Shown here one piece after another: positions 56,342-64,000 of a DNA stretch of 64,000 nucleotides; position 1 is the stretch's first letter; every line of letters begins with the position of its first letter. This DNA comes from Pseudomonas sp. PB101 (lineage in GTDB: Bacteria > Pseudomonadota > Gammaproteobacteria > Pseudomonadales > Pseudomonadaceae), in NCBI RefSeq assembly GCF_009764265.1, contig NZ_RWIR01000016.1, forward strand, positions 104,070-168,069, written 5' to 3'. The notes below the pieces were generated by a model. The model worked only from the letters and a program-made list of their open reading frames with translations. It did no database searches and was not told the DNA's origin. The position numbers and the translations under genes are program-made.

Positions 56342-56619
56342 GAAGCACCCCGGTATTATTGCTGTTATGGGTTTGATTCGAGCTTAGCCTTGTTCATTTT
56401 TTTACACAACACCCCCGTAAAAAATACAACACGGCCCGCTCAAGCTCGCGGCCGTCGCAACGCCCAGCGGAGCAAAAGTGCCCCAAAGAGCCTCAAAAAA
56501 GCCCCACGAGCGCTTTTTTAGGGCAAAAAAGGCCTCGCTTGACTTCGGCATGCCGTTCGGGTTGACTGAAACCAGAAAAGATCAATGATTGATATTTTTA
56601 ACAACAAAGGTGTTGCATC
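56342..56619 (+). promoter_or_regulatory. AT-rich spuI upstream region
   Basis: A 278-base region with several A/T tracts. An AAAAAAGC/GCTTTTTT hairpin at 56495-56519 could be a terminator or attenuator. The spuI ribosome site is AAAGGTG near 56606. With the spuA remnant, this accounts for the 655 bases between spuB and spuI. No further gene is seen. Confidence 0.45.
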
Positions 56620-57996
56620 ATGTCGGTACCCCCGCGTGCCGTTCAGCTTAACGAAGCGAACGCGTTCCTTAAGGAACATCCTGAGGTTCTGTACGTTGAC
56701 CTTCTGATTGCGGATATGAATGGTGTGGTGCGCGGCAAGCGCATCGAACGCACCAGCCTCCACAAGGTTTACGAGAAAGGCATCAACCTGCCGGCCTCTC
56801 TATTTGCTCTGGATATCAATGGCTCCACGGTGGAAAGCACCGGCCTGGGCCTGGACATCGGTGATGCTGACCGAATCTGCTATCCAATTCCCGATACCCT
56901 GTGCAACGAGCCATGGCAGAAGCGCCCTACCGCGCAACTGTTGATGACCATGCACGAACTCGAAGGTGAACCCTTCTTCGCCGACCCGCGTGAAGTGCTG
57001 GCCAATGTCGTGCGCAAGTTCGACGAAATGGGCCTGACCATCTGCGCCGCGTTCGAACTGGAGTTCTACCTGATCGACCAGGAGAACGTGAACGGTCGTC
57101 CGCAACCACCTCGCTCGCCGGTTTCCGGCAAACGTCCGCACTCGACACAGGTCTACCTGATCGACGACCTCGACGAATACGTCGACTGCCTCCAGGACAT
57201 CCTGGAAGGTGCGAAAGAGCAAGGCATCCCGGCCGACGCCATCGTCAAGGAAAGTGCCCCGGCGCAGTTCGAAGTGAACCTGCACCACGTGGCCGACCCG
57301 ATCAAGGCCTGCGACTATGCGGTCCTGCTCAAGCGCCTGATCAAGAACATCGCCTACGACCATGAAATGGACACCACCTTCATGGCCAAGCCTTACCCGG
57401 GCCAGGCGGGCAATGGTCTGCATGTCCATATCTCGATTCTCGATAAAGATGGCAAAAACATTTTTGCCAGTGAGGATCCCGAGCAGAACGCCGCACTGCG
57501 TCACGCGATCGGCGGTGTGCTCGAGACCCTACCGGCGCAGATGGCTTTCCTCTGCCCGAACGTCAACTCCTACCGTCGTTTCGGTGCACAGTTCTACGTG
57601 CCGAACTCGCCGTGCTGGGGCCTGGACAACCGTACCGTAGCGATTCGCGTGCCGACCGGCTCTGCCGATGCCGTGCGCATCGAACACCGCGTGGCCGGCG
57701 CCGATGCCAACCCGTACCTGCTGATGGCTTCGGTCCTGGCGGGCGTGCACCACGGCCTGACCAACAAGGTCGAGCCTGGCGCTCCGGTGGAAGGCAACAG
57801 CTACGAGCAGAACGAGCAGAGCCTGCCGAACAACCTGCGCGATGCACTGCGCGAGCTGGACGACAGCGAAGTCATGGCCAAGTACATCGATCCGAAATAC
57901 ATCGATATCTTCGTGGCCTGTAAAGAGAGCGAGCTGGAGGAGTTCGAACACTCCATCTCCGACCTCGAGTACAACTGGTACCTGCATACCGTGTAA
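56620..57996 (+). CDS. spuI: Glutamine-synthetase-family gamma-glutamylpolyamine synthetase
   Basis: A 458-residue GS-fold ligase. It has VDLLIADMNGVVRGKRIERTSL near the N-terminus and the catalytic pieces CAAFELEFYLID, GNGLHVHISILD, DNRTVAIRVPTGSADAVRIEHRVAGADANPYL. It is a paralogue of spuB. In P. aeruginosa SpuI glutamylates polyamines ahead of the PauB/SpuA-type steps. It is divergent from the spuB operon and has its own terminator. Confidence 0.9.
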   Translation: MSVPPRAVQLNEANAFLKEHPEVLYVDLLIADMNGVVRGKRIERTSLHKVYEKGINLPASLFALDINGSTVESTGLGLDIGDADRICYPIPDTLCNEPWQKRPTAQLLMTMHELEGEPFFADPREVLANVVRKFDEMGLTICAAFELEFYLIDQENVNGRPQPPRSPVSGKRPHSTQVYLIDDLDEYVDCLQDILEGAKEQGIPADAIVKESAPAQFEVNLHHVADPIKACDYAVLLKRLIKNIAYDHEMDTTFMAKPYPGQAGNGLHVHISILDKDGKNIFASEDPEQNAALRHAIGGVLETLPAQMAFLCPNVNSYRRFGAQFYVPNSPCWGLDNRTVAIRVPTGSADAVRIEHRVAGADANPYLLMASVLAGVHHGLTNKVEPGAPVEGNSYEQNEQSLPNNLRDALRELDDSEVMAKYIDPKYIDIFVACKESELEEFEHSISDLEYNWYLHTV

Positions 57997-58015
57997 GCGG
58001 TTGCAGTAGTGAAGA

Positions 58016-58051
58016 AACGCCGCCGGCCTCACAGCCAGCGGCGTTTTTTTT
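58016..58051 (+). terminator. spuI terminator
   Basis: A GC-rich stem (ACGCCGC-TGG arms around CCTCACAG) is followed by a run of eight T, 19 bases after the spuI stop. Confidence 0.88.
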
Positions 58052-58177
58052 ATGGCCGCCTGCGGCGGATCGCTGCGATGCGGCGATCCGACAAGCCAGC
58101 TCCCACAAGAGTCTCCAGCGAAACATAAATTTTGTGTGCGCCAGGTAAACATGTGGGAGCTGGCTTGCCAGCGATGG
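58052..58177. repeat. Asymmetric BIME after spuI
   Basis: The right arm (58152-58177) is an ordinary TCCCACA-type REP with TGGCTTGCCA core. The left arm (about 58060-58108) ends in the same GCCAGCTCCCACA but carries an extended head containing GGATCGCTGCGATGCGGCGATCC, related to the head of the variant at 32003-32122. The two arms therefore differ. Confidence 0.7.
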
Positions 58178-58239
58178 CGTCCGGGCAGACAACACACAAC
58201 CCGACTCGTACAATGCCCGCTGCCCCGCAGGAGACTTCA

Positions 58240-58872
58240 ATGACACGCGTAGCCACTCCCCGCAAACCCCGCGCACGCAGCCAGGCCCGGATCGACTCGA
58301 TACTCGATGCGGCCCGCACGCTGTTGGCCGCCGAGGGCGTGGCCAGCCTGTCGATCTACAGCGTCGCCGAGCGCGCGGAGATTCCGCCCTCCTCGGTCTA
58401 CCATTTCTTCGCCAGCGTGCCGGCGTTGCTGGAAGCCTTGACCGCCGACATCCACGCCGCGTTCCGCGCCTGCCTGCAAGCGCCCATCGATCACCATGCC
58501 TTGAACGGCTGGCGGGATCTGTCGCGGCTGGTCGAGCAACGCATGCTGGACATCTACGCAGAGGACGCCGCTGCGCGCCAGCTCATCCTGGCCCAACACG
58601 GCCTGACCGAAGTCACCCAGGCCGACCGCCAGCACGACATCGAACTGGGCGACCTGATGCACAAGCTGTTCGACCATCATTTCGAGCTGCCGAAGCTGCC
58701 GGGTGATGTGGATGTGTTTGCCCTGGCGATGGAGTTGGGCGACCGGGTGTATGCGCGTTCGGTGCAACAGCACGGGCAGATTACGCCGCGCATGGCCGAG
58801 GAAGGGATGCGGGTGTTCGATGCTTATGTGGGGTTGTATTTGCCGCACTATCTGCCCAAGCGGAATCTGTAG
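58240..58872 (+). CDS. TetR/AcrR-family regulator
   Basis: A 210-residue regulator. The N-terminal HTH spans about residues 15-60 (RIDSILDAARTLLAAEGVASLSIYSVAERAEIPPSSVYHFFAS), with a helical ligand domain after it. The start at 58240 has CAGGAG upstream; the frame from 58132 is mostly REP sequence. No obvious target is adjacent. Its place next to spuI makes polyamine or related amine sensing plausible but unproven. Confidence 0.85.
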   Translation: MTRVATPRKPRARSQARIDSILDAARTLLAAEGVASLSIYSVAERAEIPPSSVYHFFASVPALLEALTADIHAAFRACLQAPIDHHALNGWRDLSRLVEQRMLDIYAEDAAARQLILAQHGLTEVTQADRQHDIELGDLMHKLFDHHFELPKLPGDVDVFALAMELGDRVYARSVQQHGQITPRMAEEGMRVFDAYVGLYLPHYLPKRNL

Positions 58873-58886
58873 CGCATTCTCGGGCC

Positions 58887-58980
58887 TCATCGCGGGCAAG
58901 CCCGCTCCCACAAGGGTCTTCTGTGAATTCAGATTCTGTGAACGACAGAAAATCCTGTGGGAGCGGGCTTGCCCGCGATG
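58887..58980. repeat. BIME after the TetR gene
   Basis: Inverted GCGGGCAAGCCCGC REPs sit at 58887-58912 and 58954-58980. The spacer is related to those at 25357 and 45468 (TTCTGTGAACGACAGA). Confidence 0.85.
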
Positions 58981-59011
58981 GCCGCACCGCTCAACTCAAG
59001 ACACGCACGCA

Positions 59012-59046
59012 CAAAAAACCCCGAAGGGCTCAAACCCTCCGGGGTT
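59012..59046 (-). terminator. ssu operon terminator
   Basis: On the minus strand, AACCCCGGAGGG and CCCTTCGGGGTT arms are followed by TTTTTT. It lies 18 bases after the ssuF stop and ends the ssuEADCBF operon. Confidence 0.9.
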
Positions 59047-59064
59047 GTTGTTTGTGCGCACGGC

Positions 59065-59280
59065 TTACAACTTGGCGATCGACACCTCGGTGGATTTCAC
59101 GAACGCGATCACTTCACTGCCGACCGCCAGCTCAAGTTCTTTCACAGAGCGGGTGGTGATCACCGAAGTGACGATGCCGGACGCGGTCTGCACGTCGATT
59201 TCCGACAGTACGTCGCCGAGCACGATTTCCTTGATGGAGCCTTTGAACTGGTTGCGAACGTTGATGGCCTTGATAGTCAT
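59065..59280 (-). CDS. ssuF: Molybdopterin/TOBE-domain protein SsuF
   Basis: A 71-residue single Mop/TOBE domain (MTIKAINVRNQFKGSIKEIVLGDVLSEIDVQTASGIVTSVIT), a molybdopterin- or oxyanion-binding fold. It is the last gene of the sulfonate operon, as in P. putida ssuEADCBF, where it is reported to be needed for growth on sulfonates although its mechanism is unclear. It begins 33 bases after ssuB. Confidence 0.9.
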   Translation of the reverse strand: MTIKAINVRNQFKGSIKEIVLGDVLSEIDVQTASGIVTSVITTRSVKELELAVGSEVIAFVKSTEVSIAKL

Positions 59281-59313
59281 GATGTTGATTCCTGTCGTGG
59301 GATAAGACTTGAG

Positions 59314-60120
59314 TTATTGAGCCCAGCGCAACTGCGTGGGCAAGGGTGAAACAGGTTCCGGTTCCGGCGGCTGGCCGGGCAGCGCCAGCACGCGATTGAG
59401 CACTTCGGTTTCCAGCGCCGCCAGCCGATGAGAGCCACGGACCCGAGGCCGCGGCAGTTCCACGTGCAGGTCGAGGCCGACTTCGCCGTCTTCGATCAGG
59501 ATCACCCGATCGGCGATCGCCACCGCTTCACTGACGTCGTGGGTCACCAACAACACGGTAAAGCCGTGCTGCTGCCAGAGGCGCTCGATCAGTTGCTGCA
59601 TTTCAATTCGGGTCAGGGCATCCAGCGCACCCAAGGGTTCGTCGAGCAACAGCAGGCGCGGTTGGTGAATCAACGCACGCGCCAAAGCCACGCGCTGCTT
59701 CTGTCCACCGGACAGCGCCGCTGGCCACTCGTTGGCACGATCCGCCAGACCCACCGCTTCCAGAGCTTCAAGTGCTTGCGGTCGCCAGTTGCCCTTGAGG
59801 CCCAGGCCGACGTTGTCGATGATCTTTTTCCACGGCAGCAGACGTGCTTCCTGGAACATCAGCCGGGTGTCTTCCCGCGCCTCACTCAGTGGTGCGGCGC
59901 CGGCGAGCAATTCACCGGCGGTGGGTTGATCAAGGCCGGCCAGCAAGCGCAACAAGGTGCTTTTGCCGCAACCACTGCGACCCACCACGGCGACAAACTG
60001 GCCGGCCGGAATGTGCAGGTCGATCTCGCGCAGCACCTGCCGCGAGCCGAAGGTTTTTTGCAGCTTGCGCACCGCCAGCGGAATCCCGCGCAGCAGGCGT
60101 GGAGGTTGCTCGGCGATCAT
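59314..60120 (-). CDS. ssuB: Aliphatic sulfonate ABC transporter ATP-binding protein
   Basis: A 268-residue ATPase with Walker [11 protein letters not shown], signature [15 protein letters not shown], Walker [12 protein letters not shown] and LVTHDVSEA. The ATG at 60120 overlaps the ssuC stop by 4 bases, which supports this start over the frame from 60168. It energises SsuC for sulfonate import under sulfate limitation. Confidence 0.92.
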   Translation of the reverse strand: MIAEQPPRLLRGIPLAVRKLQKTFGSRQVLREIDLHIPAGQFVAVVGRSGCGKSTLLRLLAGLDQPTAGELLAGAAPLSEAREDTRLMFQEARLLPWKKIIDNVGLGLKGNWRPQALEALEAVGLADRANEWPAALSGGQKQRVALARALIHQPRLLLLDEPLGALDALTRIEMQQLIERLWQQHGFTVLLVTHDVSEAVAIADRVILIEDGEVGLDLHVELPRPRVRGSHRLAALETEVLNRVLALPGQPPEPEPVSPLPTQLRWAQ

Positions 60121-60899
60121 GCTGCACCTCCCTTGGCCACCTGATACGCCGGGTGCCAGCGCAGCCACACCCGCTCAAGTCCACGGGCCGCGAGGTCGGC
60201 CAGCTTGCCGAGCACCGCGTACAACAGAATCGCCAACACCACCACGTCCGTCTGCAAGAACTCCCGGGCATTCATGGCCAGATAGCCGATGCCGGAACTC
60301 GCGGAGATGGTTTCCGCGACGATCAGCGTCAACCACATGAAGCCCAGGGCGAAACGCACGCCGACCAGAATCGAAGGCAGCGCCCCCGGCAGAATCACCT
60401 GCCAGAACAGGCTGAAACCCGTCAGGCCATAGCTGCGCGACATCTCCACCAGCGCCGGATCGACGTTGCGGATGCCGTGATAGGTGTTGAGGTAAATCGG
60501 GAACAATGTGCCCAGCGCCACCAGGAAAATCTTCGCCGACTCGTCAATGCCGAACCACAGGATCACCAGCGGGATCAGCGCCAGGTGCGGCACGTTGCGG
60601 ATCATTTGCACCGAACTGTCGAGCAGGCGCTCGCCCCACTTCGACAGTCCGGTAATGAAGCCAAGCGTCAGGCCGATGCCGCCACCGATGGTGAAACCGA
60701 GCGCGGCACGCCAGCCGCTGATAGCCAGGTGTGTCCAGATTTCGCCGCTGCGCACCAGGCTCACGCCCGCTTCGATCACGGCGATCGGGGCCGGCAGGAT
60801 CCGTGTCGACAACCAACCCGCCGACACACTCAACTGCCACACCGCCAGCAGCAACACCGGCAACGCCCAGGGCGCGAGGCTATGGATGATTTTCTTCAT
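60117..60899 (-). CDS. ssuC: Aliphatic sulfonate ABC transporter permease
   Basis: A 260-residue permease with six predicted helices and the EAA-like loop [31 protein letters not shown]. It starts 9 bases after the ssuD stop and overlaps ssuB. It forms the inner-membrane channel of the sulfonate importer. Confidence 0.92.
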   Translation of the reverse strand: MKKIIHSLAPWALPVLLLAVWQLSVSAGWLSTRILPAPIAVIEAGVSLVRSGEIWTHLAISGWRAALGFTIGGGIGLTLGFITGLSKWGERLLDSSVQMIRNVPHLALIPLVILWFGIDESAKIFLVALGTLFPIYLNTYHGIRNVDPALVEMSRSYGLTGFSLFWQVILPGALPSILVGVRFALGFMWLTLIVAETISASSGIGYLAMNAREFLQTDVVVLAILLYAVLGKLADLAARGLERVWLRWHPAYQVAKGGAA

Positions 60900-60908
60900 G
60901 ACCGCGCC

Positions 60909-62057
60909 TCAGCTCTGGGACGCGGCTTTGGGCAGGATGTCGTTGGCGACCATCTCGCCGAACGGGCTGACGTAACCGGCACCTTTCGGTAGCTCGGGAC
61001 GCTCGACATCGAGGTGCGGGAACAGCAACTCGGCCACCCGGTACGACTCTTCCAGATGTGGATAACCGGAGAAAATGAACGTGTCGATGCCCAGGTCCGC
61101 GTACTCCTTGACGCGAGCGGCCACCGTCGGACCATCGCCCACCAGCGCCGTACCGGCACCGCCGCGCACCAGGCCGACACCGGCCCACAGGTTAGGGCTG
61201 ACTTCCAGATTGTCGCGGTTGCCGCCATGCAAGGCGGCCATGCGTTGCTGACCGACCGAATCGAAGCGTGCCAGCGAAGCCTGGGCGCGAGCGATGGTGT
61301 CGTTGTCCAGATGCGAGATCAGTCGGTCCGCAGCCTTCCAGGCCTCTTCGTTGGTTTCGCGCACGATGACATGCAGACGAATGCCGAAGCGCACGGTACG
61401 ACCGAGCTTGGCGGCCTTGGCCCGGACCTGTTCGATTTTTTCCGCAACGGCTGCCGGTGGCTCGCCCCAGGTCAGGACCATTTCCACCTGTTCAGCGGCC
61501 AAGTCTTGCGCGGCTTCCGAAGAACCGCCGAAGTACAGTGGCGGACGCGGTTGCTGGACCGGCGGATAGAGCAATTTCGCACCCTTCACGCTGATGTGCT
61601 GACCGTCGTAATCGACGGTTTCACCTTCCAGCACGCGGCGCCAGATGCGGGTGAACTCCACCGAAGCCTGGTAGCGTTCTTCGTGGCTGAGGAACAGACC
61701 ATCACCCGCCAATTCTTCCGGATCACCGCCCGTCACCAGGTTGAACAACGCACGCCCGCCGGACAGCCGATCCAGGGTCGCAGCCTGACGCGCCGCCACC
61801 GTCGGGGAAATGATCCCGGGGCGCAGAGCGACGAGGAACTTCAAACGCTGGGTCACAGGAATCAGCGATGCCGCCACCAGCCACGAGTCTTCGCAGGAAC
61901 GGCCGGTAGGGATCAGTACCCCGCCGAACCCCAGGCGGTCAGCGGCCTGTGCGACTTGTTGCAGGTAACCGTGGTCAACGGCGCGTGCGCCTTCGGCGGT
62001 GCCAAGGTAATGGCCGTCGCCGTGGGTAGGCAGGAACCAGAAGATATTGAGGCTCAT
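60909..62057 (-). CDS. ssuD: FMNH2-dependent alkanesulfonate monooxygenase
   Basis: A 382-residue bacterial luciferase-like monooxygenase ([55 protein letters not shown]). With reduced flavin from SsuE it cleaves the C-S bond of alkanesulfonates, releasing sulfite. The length matches E. coli SsuD (381). The start at 62057 is preceded by an AAGGAGA-type site. Confidence 0.95.
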   Translation of the reverse strand: MSLNIFWFLPTHGDGHYLGTAEGARAVDHGYLQQVAQAADRLGFGGVLIPTGRSCEDSWLVAASLIPVTQRLKFLVALRPGIISPTVAARQAATLDRLSGGRALFNLVTGGDPEELAGDGLFLSHEERYQASVEFTRIWRRVLEGETVDYDGQHISVKGAKLLYPPVQQPRPPLYFGGSSEAAQDLAAEQVEMVLTWGEPPAAVAEKIEQVRAKAAKLGRTVRFGIRLHVIVRETNEEAWKAADRLISHLDNDTIARAQASLARFDSVGQQRMAALHGGNRDNLEVSPNLWAGVGLVRGGAGTALVGDGPTVAARVKEYADLGIDTFIFSGYPHLEESYRVAELLFPHLDVERPELPKGAGYVSPFGEMVANDILPKAASQS

Positions 62058-62082
62058 GGAGTGGTCTCCTTGGGGAATCGAA

Positions 62083-63048
62083 TTATTGGGCTTTTGCAAC
62101 AGCAGCCGGCGGCGTCCAGATCACGTCCTTGATGCTCAACGGCTTGGGAATCAGCTTGAGCTGGTAGAAGCTGTCGGCGATTTTCTGCTGCGCGGCGACC
62201 ACTTCAGGGGTGAGGAACAGCGCGCCGTAACCCTGGCGTTTCACTGAGGTCAGGGTGATATCCGTCGGCAGGCCGAGCAGCGGCGAAACCTGTTGGGTCA
62301 CCTCTTGCGGGTTGGCCTTGGACCATTCGCCGACCGCACGCACTTCTTCGACGAGGGTCTTGATCACCTCGGGATTTTTCTGCGCATAAGGCTTGGTCGC
62401 CAGATAGAACTGATGGTTGTCGACGATGCCTTGACCATCACGCAGGGTGCGCGCTTGCAACTGTTGTTCAGCGGCGGCCTGGTACGGGTCCCAGATGACC
62501 CAGGCGTCGACGCTGCCACGCTCGAACGCGGCGCGGGCATCGGCCGGCGGCAGGAACACGGTCTGGATATCGGTGTATTTGAGGCCGGCGTCTTCCAGTG
62601 CGCGCACCAGCAGGTAGTGCACGTTGGAGCCCTTGTTGAGCACGATTTTCTTGCCCTTGAGCTCGGCCACCGATTTGATCGCCGAGTCCTTCGGCACCAG
62701 GATCGCCTCACTGTGCGGCGCTGGCGGTTCGTAGGCGACGTAGAGCAGATCTGCGCCGGCCGCTTGAGCGAACACCGGCGGAGTCTCACCGGTGACGCCG
62801 AAGTCGATGGAGCCGACGTTCAAGCCTTCGAGCAGTTGCGGGCCACCGGGGAACTCAGTCCATTGCACGTCCACGCCTTGGGCGGCGAGGCGTTTTTCCA
62901 GGGTGCCTTTGGCTTTGAGCAGCACCAGGGTGCCGTACTTTTGATAGCCGATTCTTAACGTCTCGGCCTGAGCTTGAGTAATGGCGCCGAAGGTGACAGC
63001 CGCAACAAACAGAGCGACCAGACCACGACGCAAAATGACAGGGCGCAT
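62083..63048 (-). CDS. ssuA: Sulfonate ABC transporter periplasmic binding protein
   Basis: A 321-residue binding protein with a signal peptide ([28 protein letters not shown]), then [27 protein letters not shown], the start typical of SsuA/TauA. It delivers sulfonates to SsuC. The start at 63048 has AAGGAGAG upstream. There is a 90-base gap to ssuE. Confidence 0.93.
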   Translation of the reverse strand: MRPVILRRGLVALFVAAVTFGAITQAQAETLRIGYQKYGTLVLLKAKGTLEKRLAAQGVDVQWTEFPGGPQLLEGLNVGSIDFGVTGETPPVFAQAAGADLLYVAYEPPAPHSEAILVPKDSAIKSVAELKGKKIVLNKGSNVHYLLVRALEDAGLKYTDIQTVFLPPADARAAFERGSVDAWVIWDPYQAAAEQQLQARTLRDGQGIVDNHQFYLATKPYAQKNPEVIKTLVEEVRAVGEWSKANPQEVTQQVSPLLGLPTDITLTSVKRQGYGALFLTPEVVAAQQKIADSFYQLKLIPKPLSIKDVIWTPPAAVAKAQ

Positions 63049-63138
63049 GGCGCTCTCCTTTTTGCAGTTGGGTTTTGGCTGCACCTGCTTGCCCGTTGGC
63101 GGGCGAGTAAGGCCAGTACTTCAATTTTTCGGTAAGGC

Positions 63139-63732
63139 TCAAATGCTCCAGCGAGCACTCAACAAACGTTCATTCAACAGGTTCGGATCGAGCGGCCTGG
63201 GCCGTCGCGCCATGGCACCGGTGAACTGCTCCAGCGCTTCATACAAACGTTGCTCCAGCTCCGGCGCCAATTGCGCCTGGGCGCTGCCTTCGCCGTAAGC
63301 GATCTGGCTGTCGACGGCGAAAATCCCTTGCAGCATTTCCTGGGCCTTCAATGCCGACAGCACCGGCTTGAGCGCGTAATCCACTACCAGCATGTGGGCG
63401 ATGCTGCCGCCGGTGGCCATTGGCAAAACAACCTTGTGACTCAGGGCGCGTTCGGGCAGCAGGTCCAACAAGACTTTCAGGGCCCCGGAAAACGATGCCT
63501 TGTAAACCGGAGTGGCGATCAGCAGGCCATCGGCGTTTTCAATCTGTTGCAGCAGGTCGATAACCTTGGGGCTGTCGAAGCGTGCGTGCAGCAAGTCCTC
63601 GGCCGGGAAGTCCCGTACCTGGTAACTCACCACTTCCACGCCCTGCTCTTGCAACCATTGCCGGGAGCGATCCAGCAGCACCCCGGAACGAGAGCGCTGA
63701 CTGGGACTGCCACCGAGTGAGACGACCAACAT
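63139..63732 (-). CDS. ssuE: NAD(P)H-dependent FMN reductase
   Basis: A 197-residue flavodoxin-fold reductase ([62 protein letters not shown]). It supplies FMNH2 to SsuD. It is the first gene of the ssu operon, placed next to its presumed promoter. Confidence 0.93.
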   Translation of the reverse strand: MLVVSLGGSPSQRSRSGVLLDRSRQWLQEQGVEVVSYQVRDFPAEDLLHARFDSPKVIDLLQQIENADGLLIATPVYKASFSGALKVLLDLLPERALSHKVVLPMATGGSIAHMLVVDYALKPVLSALKAQEMLQGIFAVDSQIAYGEGSAQAQLAPELEQRLYEALEQFTGAMARRPRPLDPNLLNERLLSARWSI

Positions 63733-63880
63733 TCAGACGATTCCTTGCACGGTGTTGGCGATTCGCGGCTTGCGATCTCGCTTCGATGGAGTGACCTTAA
63801 CAGCTGATTTATATATCCATAAATCATATTTATTCATTTGGTTATGCATTATGGAAATATACAAACCGATTTCTTCCAGG
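63733..63880 (-). promoter_or_regulatory. ssu promoter region with inverted repeat
   Basis: An AT-rich stretch upstream of ssuE, in contrast with the GC-rich surroundings. A perfect inverted repeat TGATTTAT/ATAAATCA with a 6-base spacer lies at 63805-63826. The operon is expected to be under CysB or a CysB-like regulator in response to sulfate starvation. Whether this repeat is that operator is a guess. Confidence 0.45.
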
Positions 63881-63881
63881 C

Positions 63882-63908
63882 AAAAAAACAGGCCGTCGAA
63901 ACGGCCTG
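63882..63908 (-). terminator. Terminator of a minus-strand gene beyond the right edge
   Basis: CAGGCCGT/ACGGCCTG arms with a CGAA loop are followed on the minus strand by TTTTTTT. It would end transcription arriving from the right before the ssu promoter. Confidence 0.75.
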
Positions 63909-63950
63909 AAAATCCCCTGCTTTGTAGATGATGCGCTGCCCGATCTGGCG

Positions 63951-64000
63951 CCATCGCGAGCAAGCTCGCTCCCACAGTTGACCGTGTACCTCCTGTGGGA
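63951..64000. repeat. BIME cut by the window end
   Basis: A REP with GCGAGCAAGCTCGC core sits at 63951-63977. The first bases of an inverted partner (CTGTGGGA) lie at the window edge. Confidence 0.75.

Noticed and set aside
58060..58100. GGATCGCTGCGATGCGGCGATCC as a possible tRNA or attenuator stem
   Set aside because: It is contiguous with a REP tail and matches the extended head of a BIME variant. No tRNA arms or acceptor end are present.

Overview
The window looks like a chromosomal segment of a Pseudomonas of the P. fluorescens group. The basis is high GC, dense REP/BIME repeats of the GCGAGCAAGCTCGC type, a RAYT transposase, and a gene order that from memory follows the P. aeruginosa PAO1 block between ilvD (PA0353) and spuI (PA0296), with several cassettes inserted. 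No rRNA, tRNA, CRISPR or prophage was seen.

Layout. (1) 1-5.8 kb: a RAYT gene with its REP elements, ilvD, then a small type VI secretion cassette (PAAR effector plus putative membrane immunity protein) lying between two 35/36-identical copies of a terminator, then a small DUF6124/DUF3077-like gene behind a long hairpin-rich leader that resembles the phage P4/P1 C4 antisense-RNA immunity element. (2) 5.8-12 kb: pchP (phosphorylcholine phosphatase), tcyP (cystine uptake), folA, and a DUF2868/DUF3482 membrane-protein/GTPase pair. (3) 12-18.8 kb: a 2-aminoethylphosphonate cluster (LysR regulator, ABC transporter, FAD oxidoreductase, PhnZ-like HD di-iron oxygenase). (4) 18.8-21.6 kb: divergent cadA/cadR with a MerR-type promoter. 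(5) 21.7-41.2 kb: core genes thyA, lgt, a TSUP exporter, an NRDE protein, ptsP, rppH, an HAD phosphatase, ilvA, rpiA, two tandem SdiA-regulated proteins, an FAH protein, a D-2-hydroxyglutarate dehydrogenase divergent from serA, and small accessory genes. (6) 41.3-47.5 kb: an alpha/beta hydrolase, a CPC-motif thioredoxin-like protein, an N-acylhomoserine lactone acylase-like Ntn hydrolase, a GlxA-type regulator and an HD hydrolase. (7) 47.5-58 kb: the polyamine spuBCDEFGH and spuI locus, in which spuA survives only as an internally deleted in-frame remnant. (8) 58.2-63.7 kb: a TetR regulator and a complete ssuEADCBF sulfonate operon.

Functionally the segment mixes amino-acid and nucleotide biosynthesis (ilvD, ilvA, serA, thyA, folA) with scavenging of phosphorus (choline phosphate, aminophosphonates), sulfur (cystine, sulfonates) and nitrogen (polyamines). 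About twenty REP/BIME units sit at gene ends. Three of them are copies of one roughly 101-bp composite ending in TCCTACA, the same type that flanks the RAYT gene.

The most unusual signals are the terminator-flanked effector cassette, the C4-like leader, the spuA remnant, and the phosphonate cluster that has an oxygenase but no visible PhnY, PhnW or PhnX partner.
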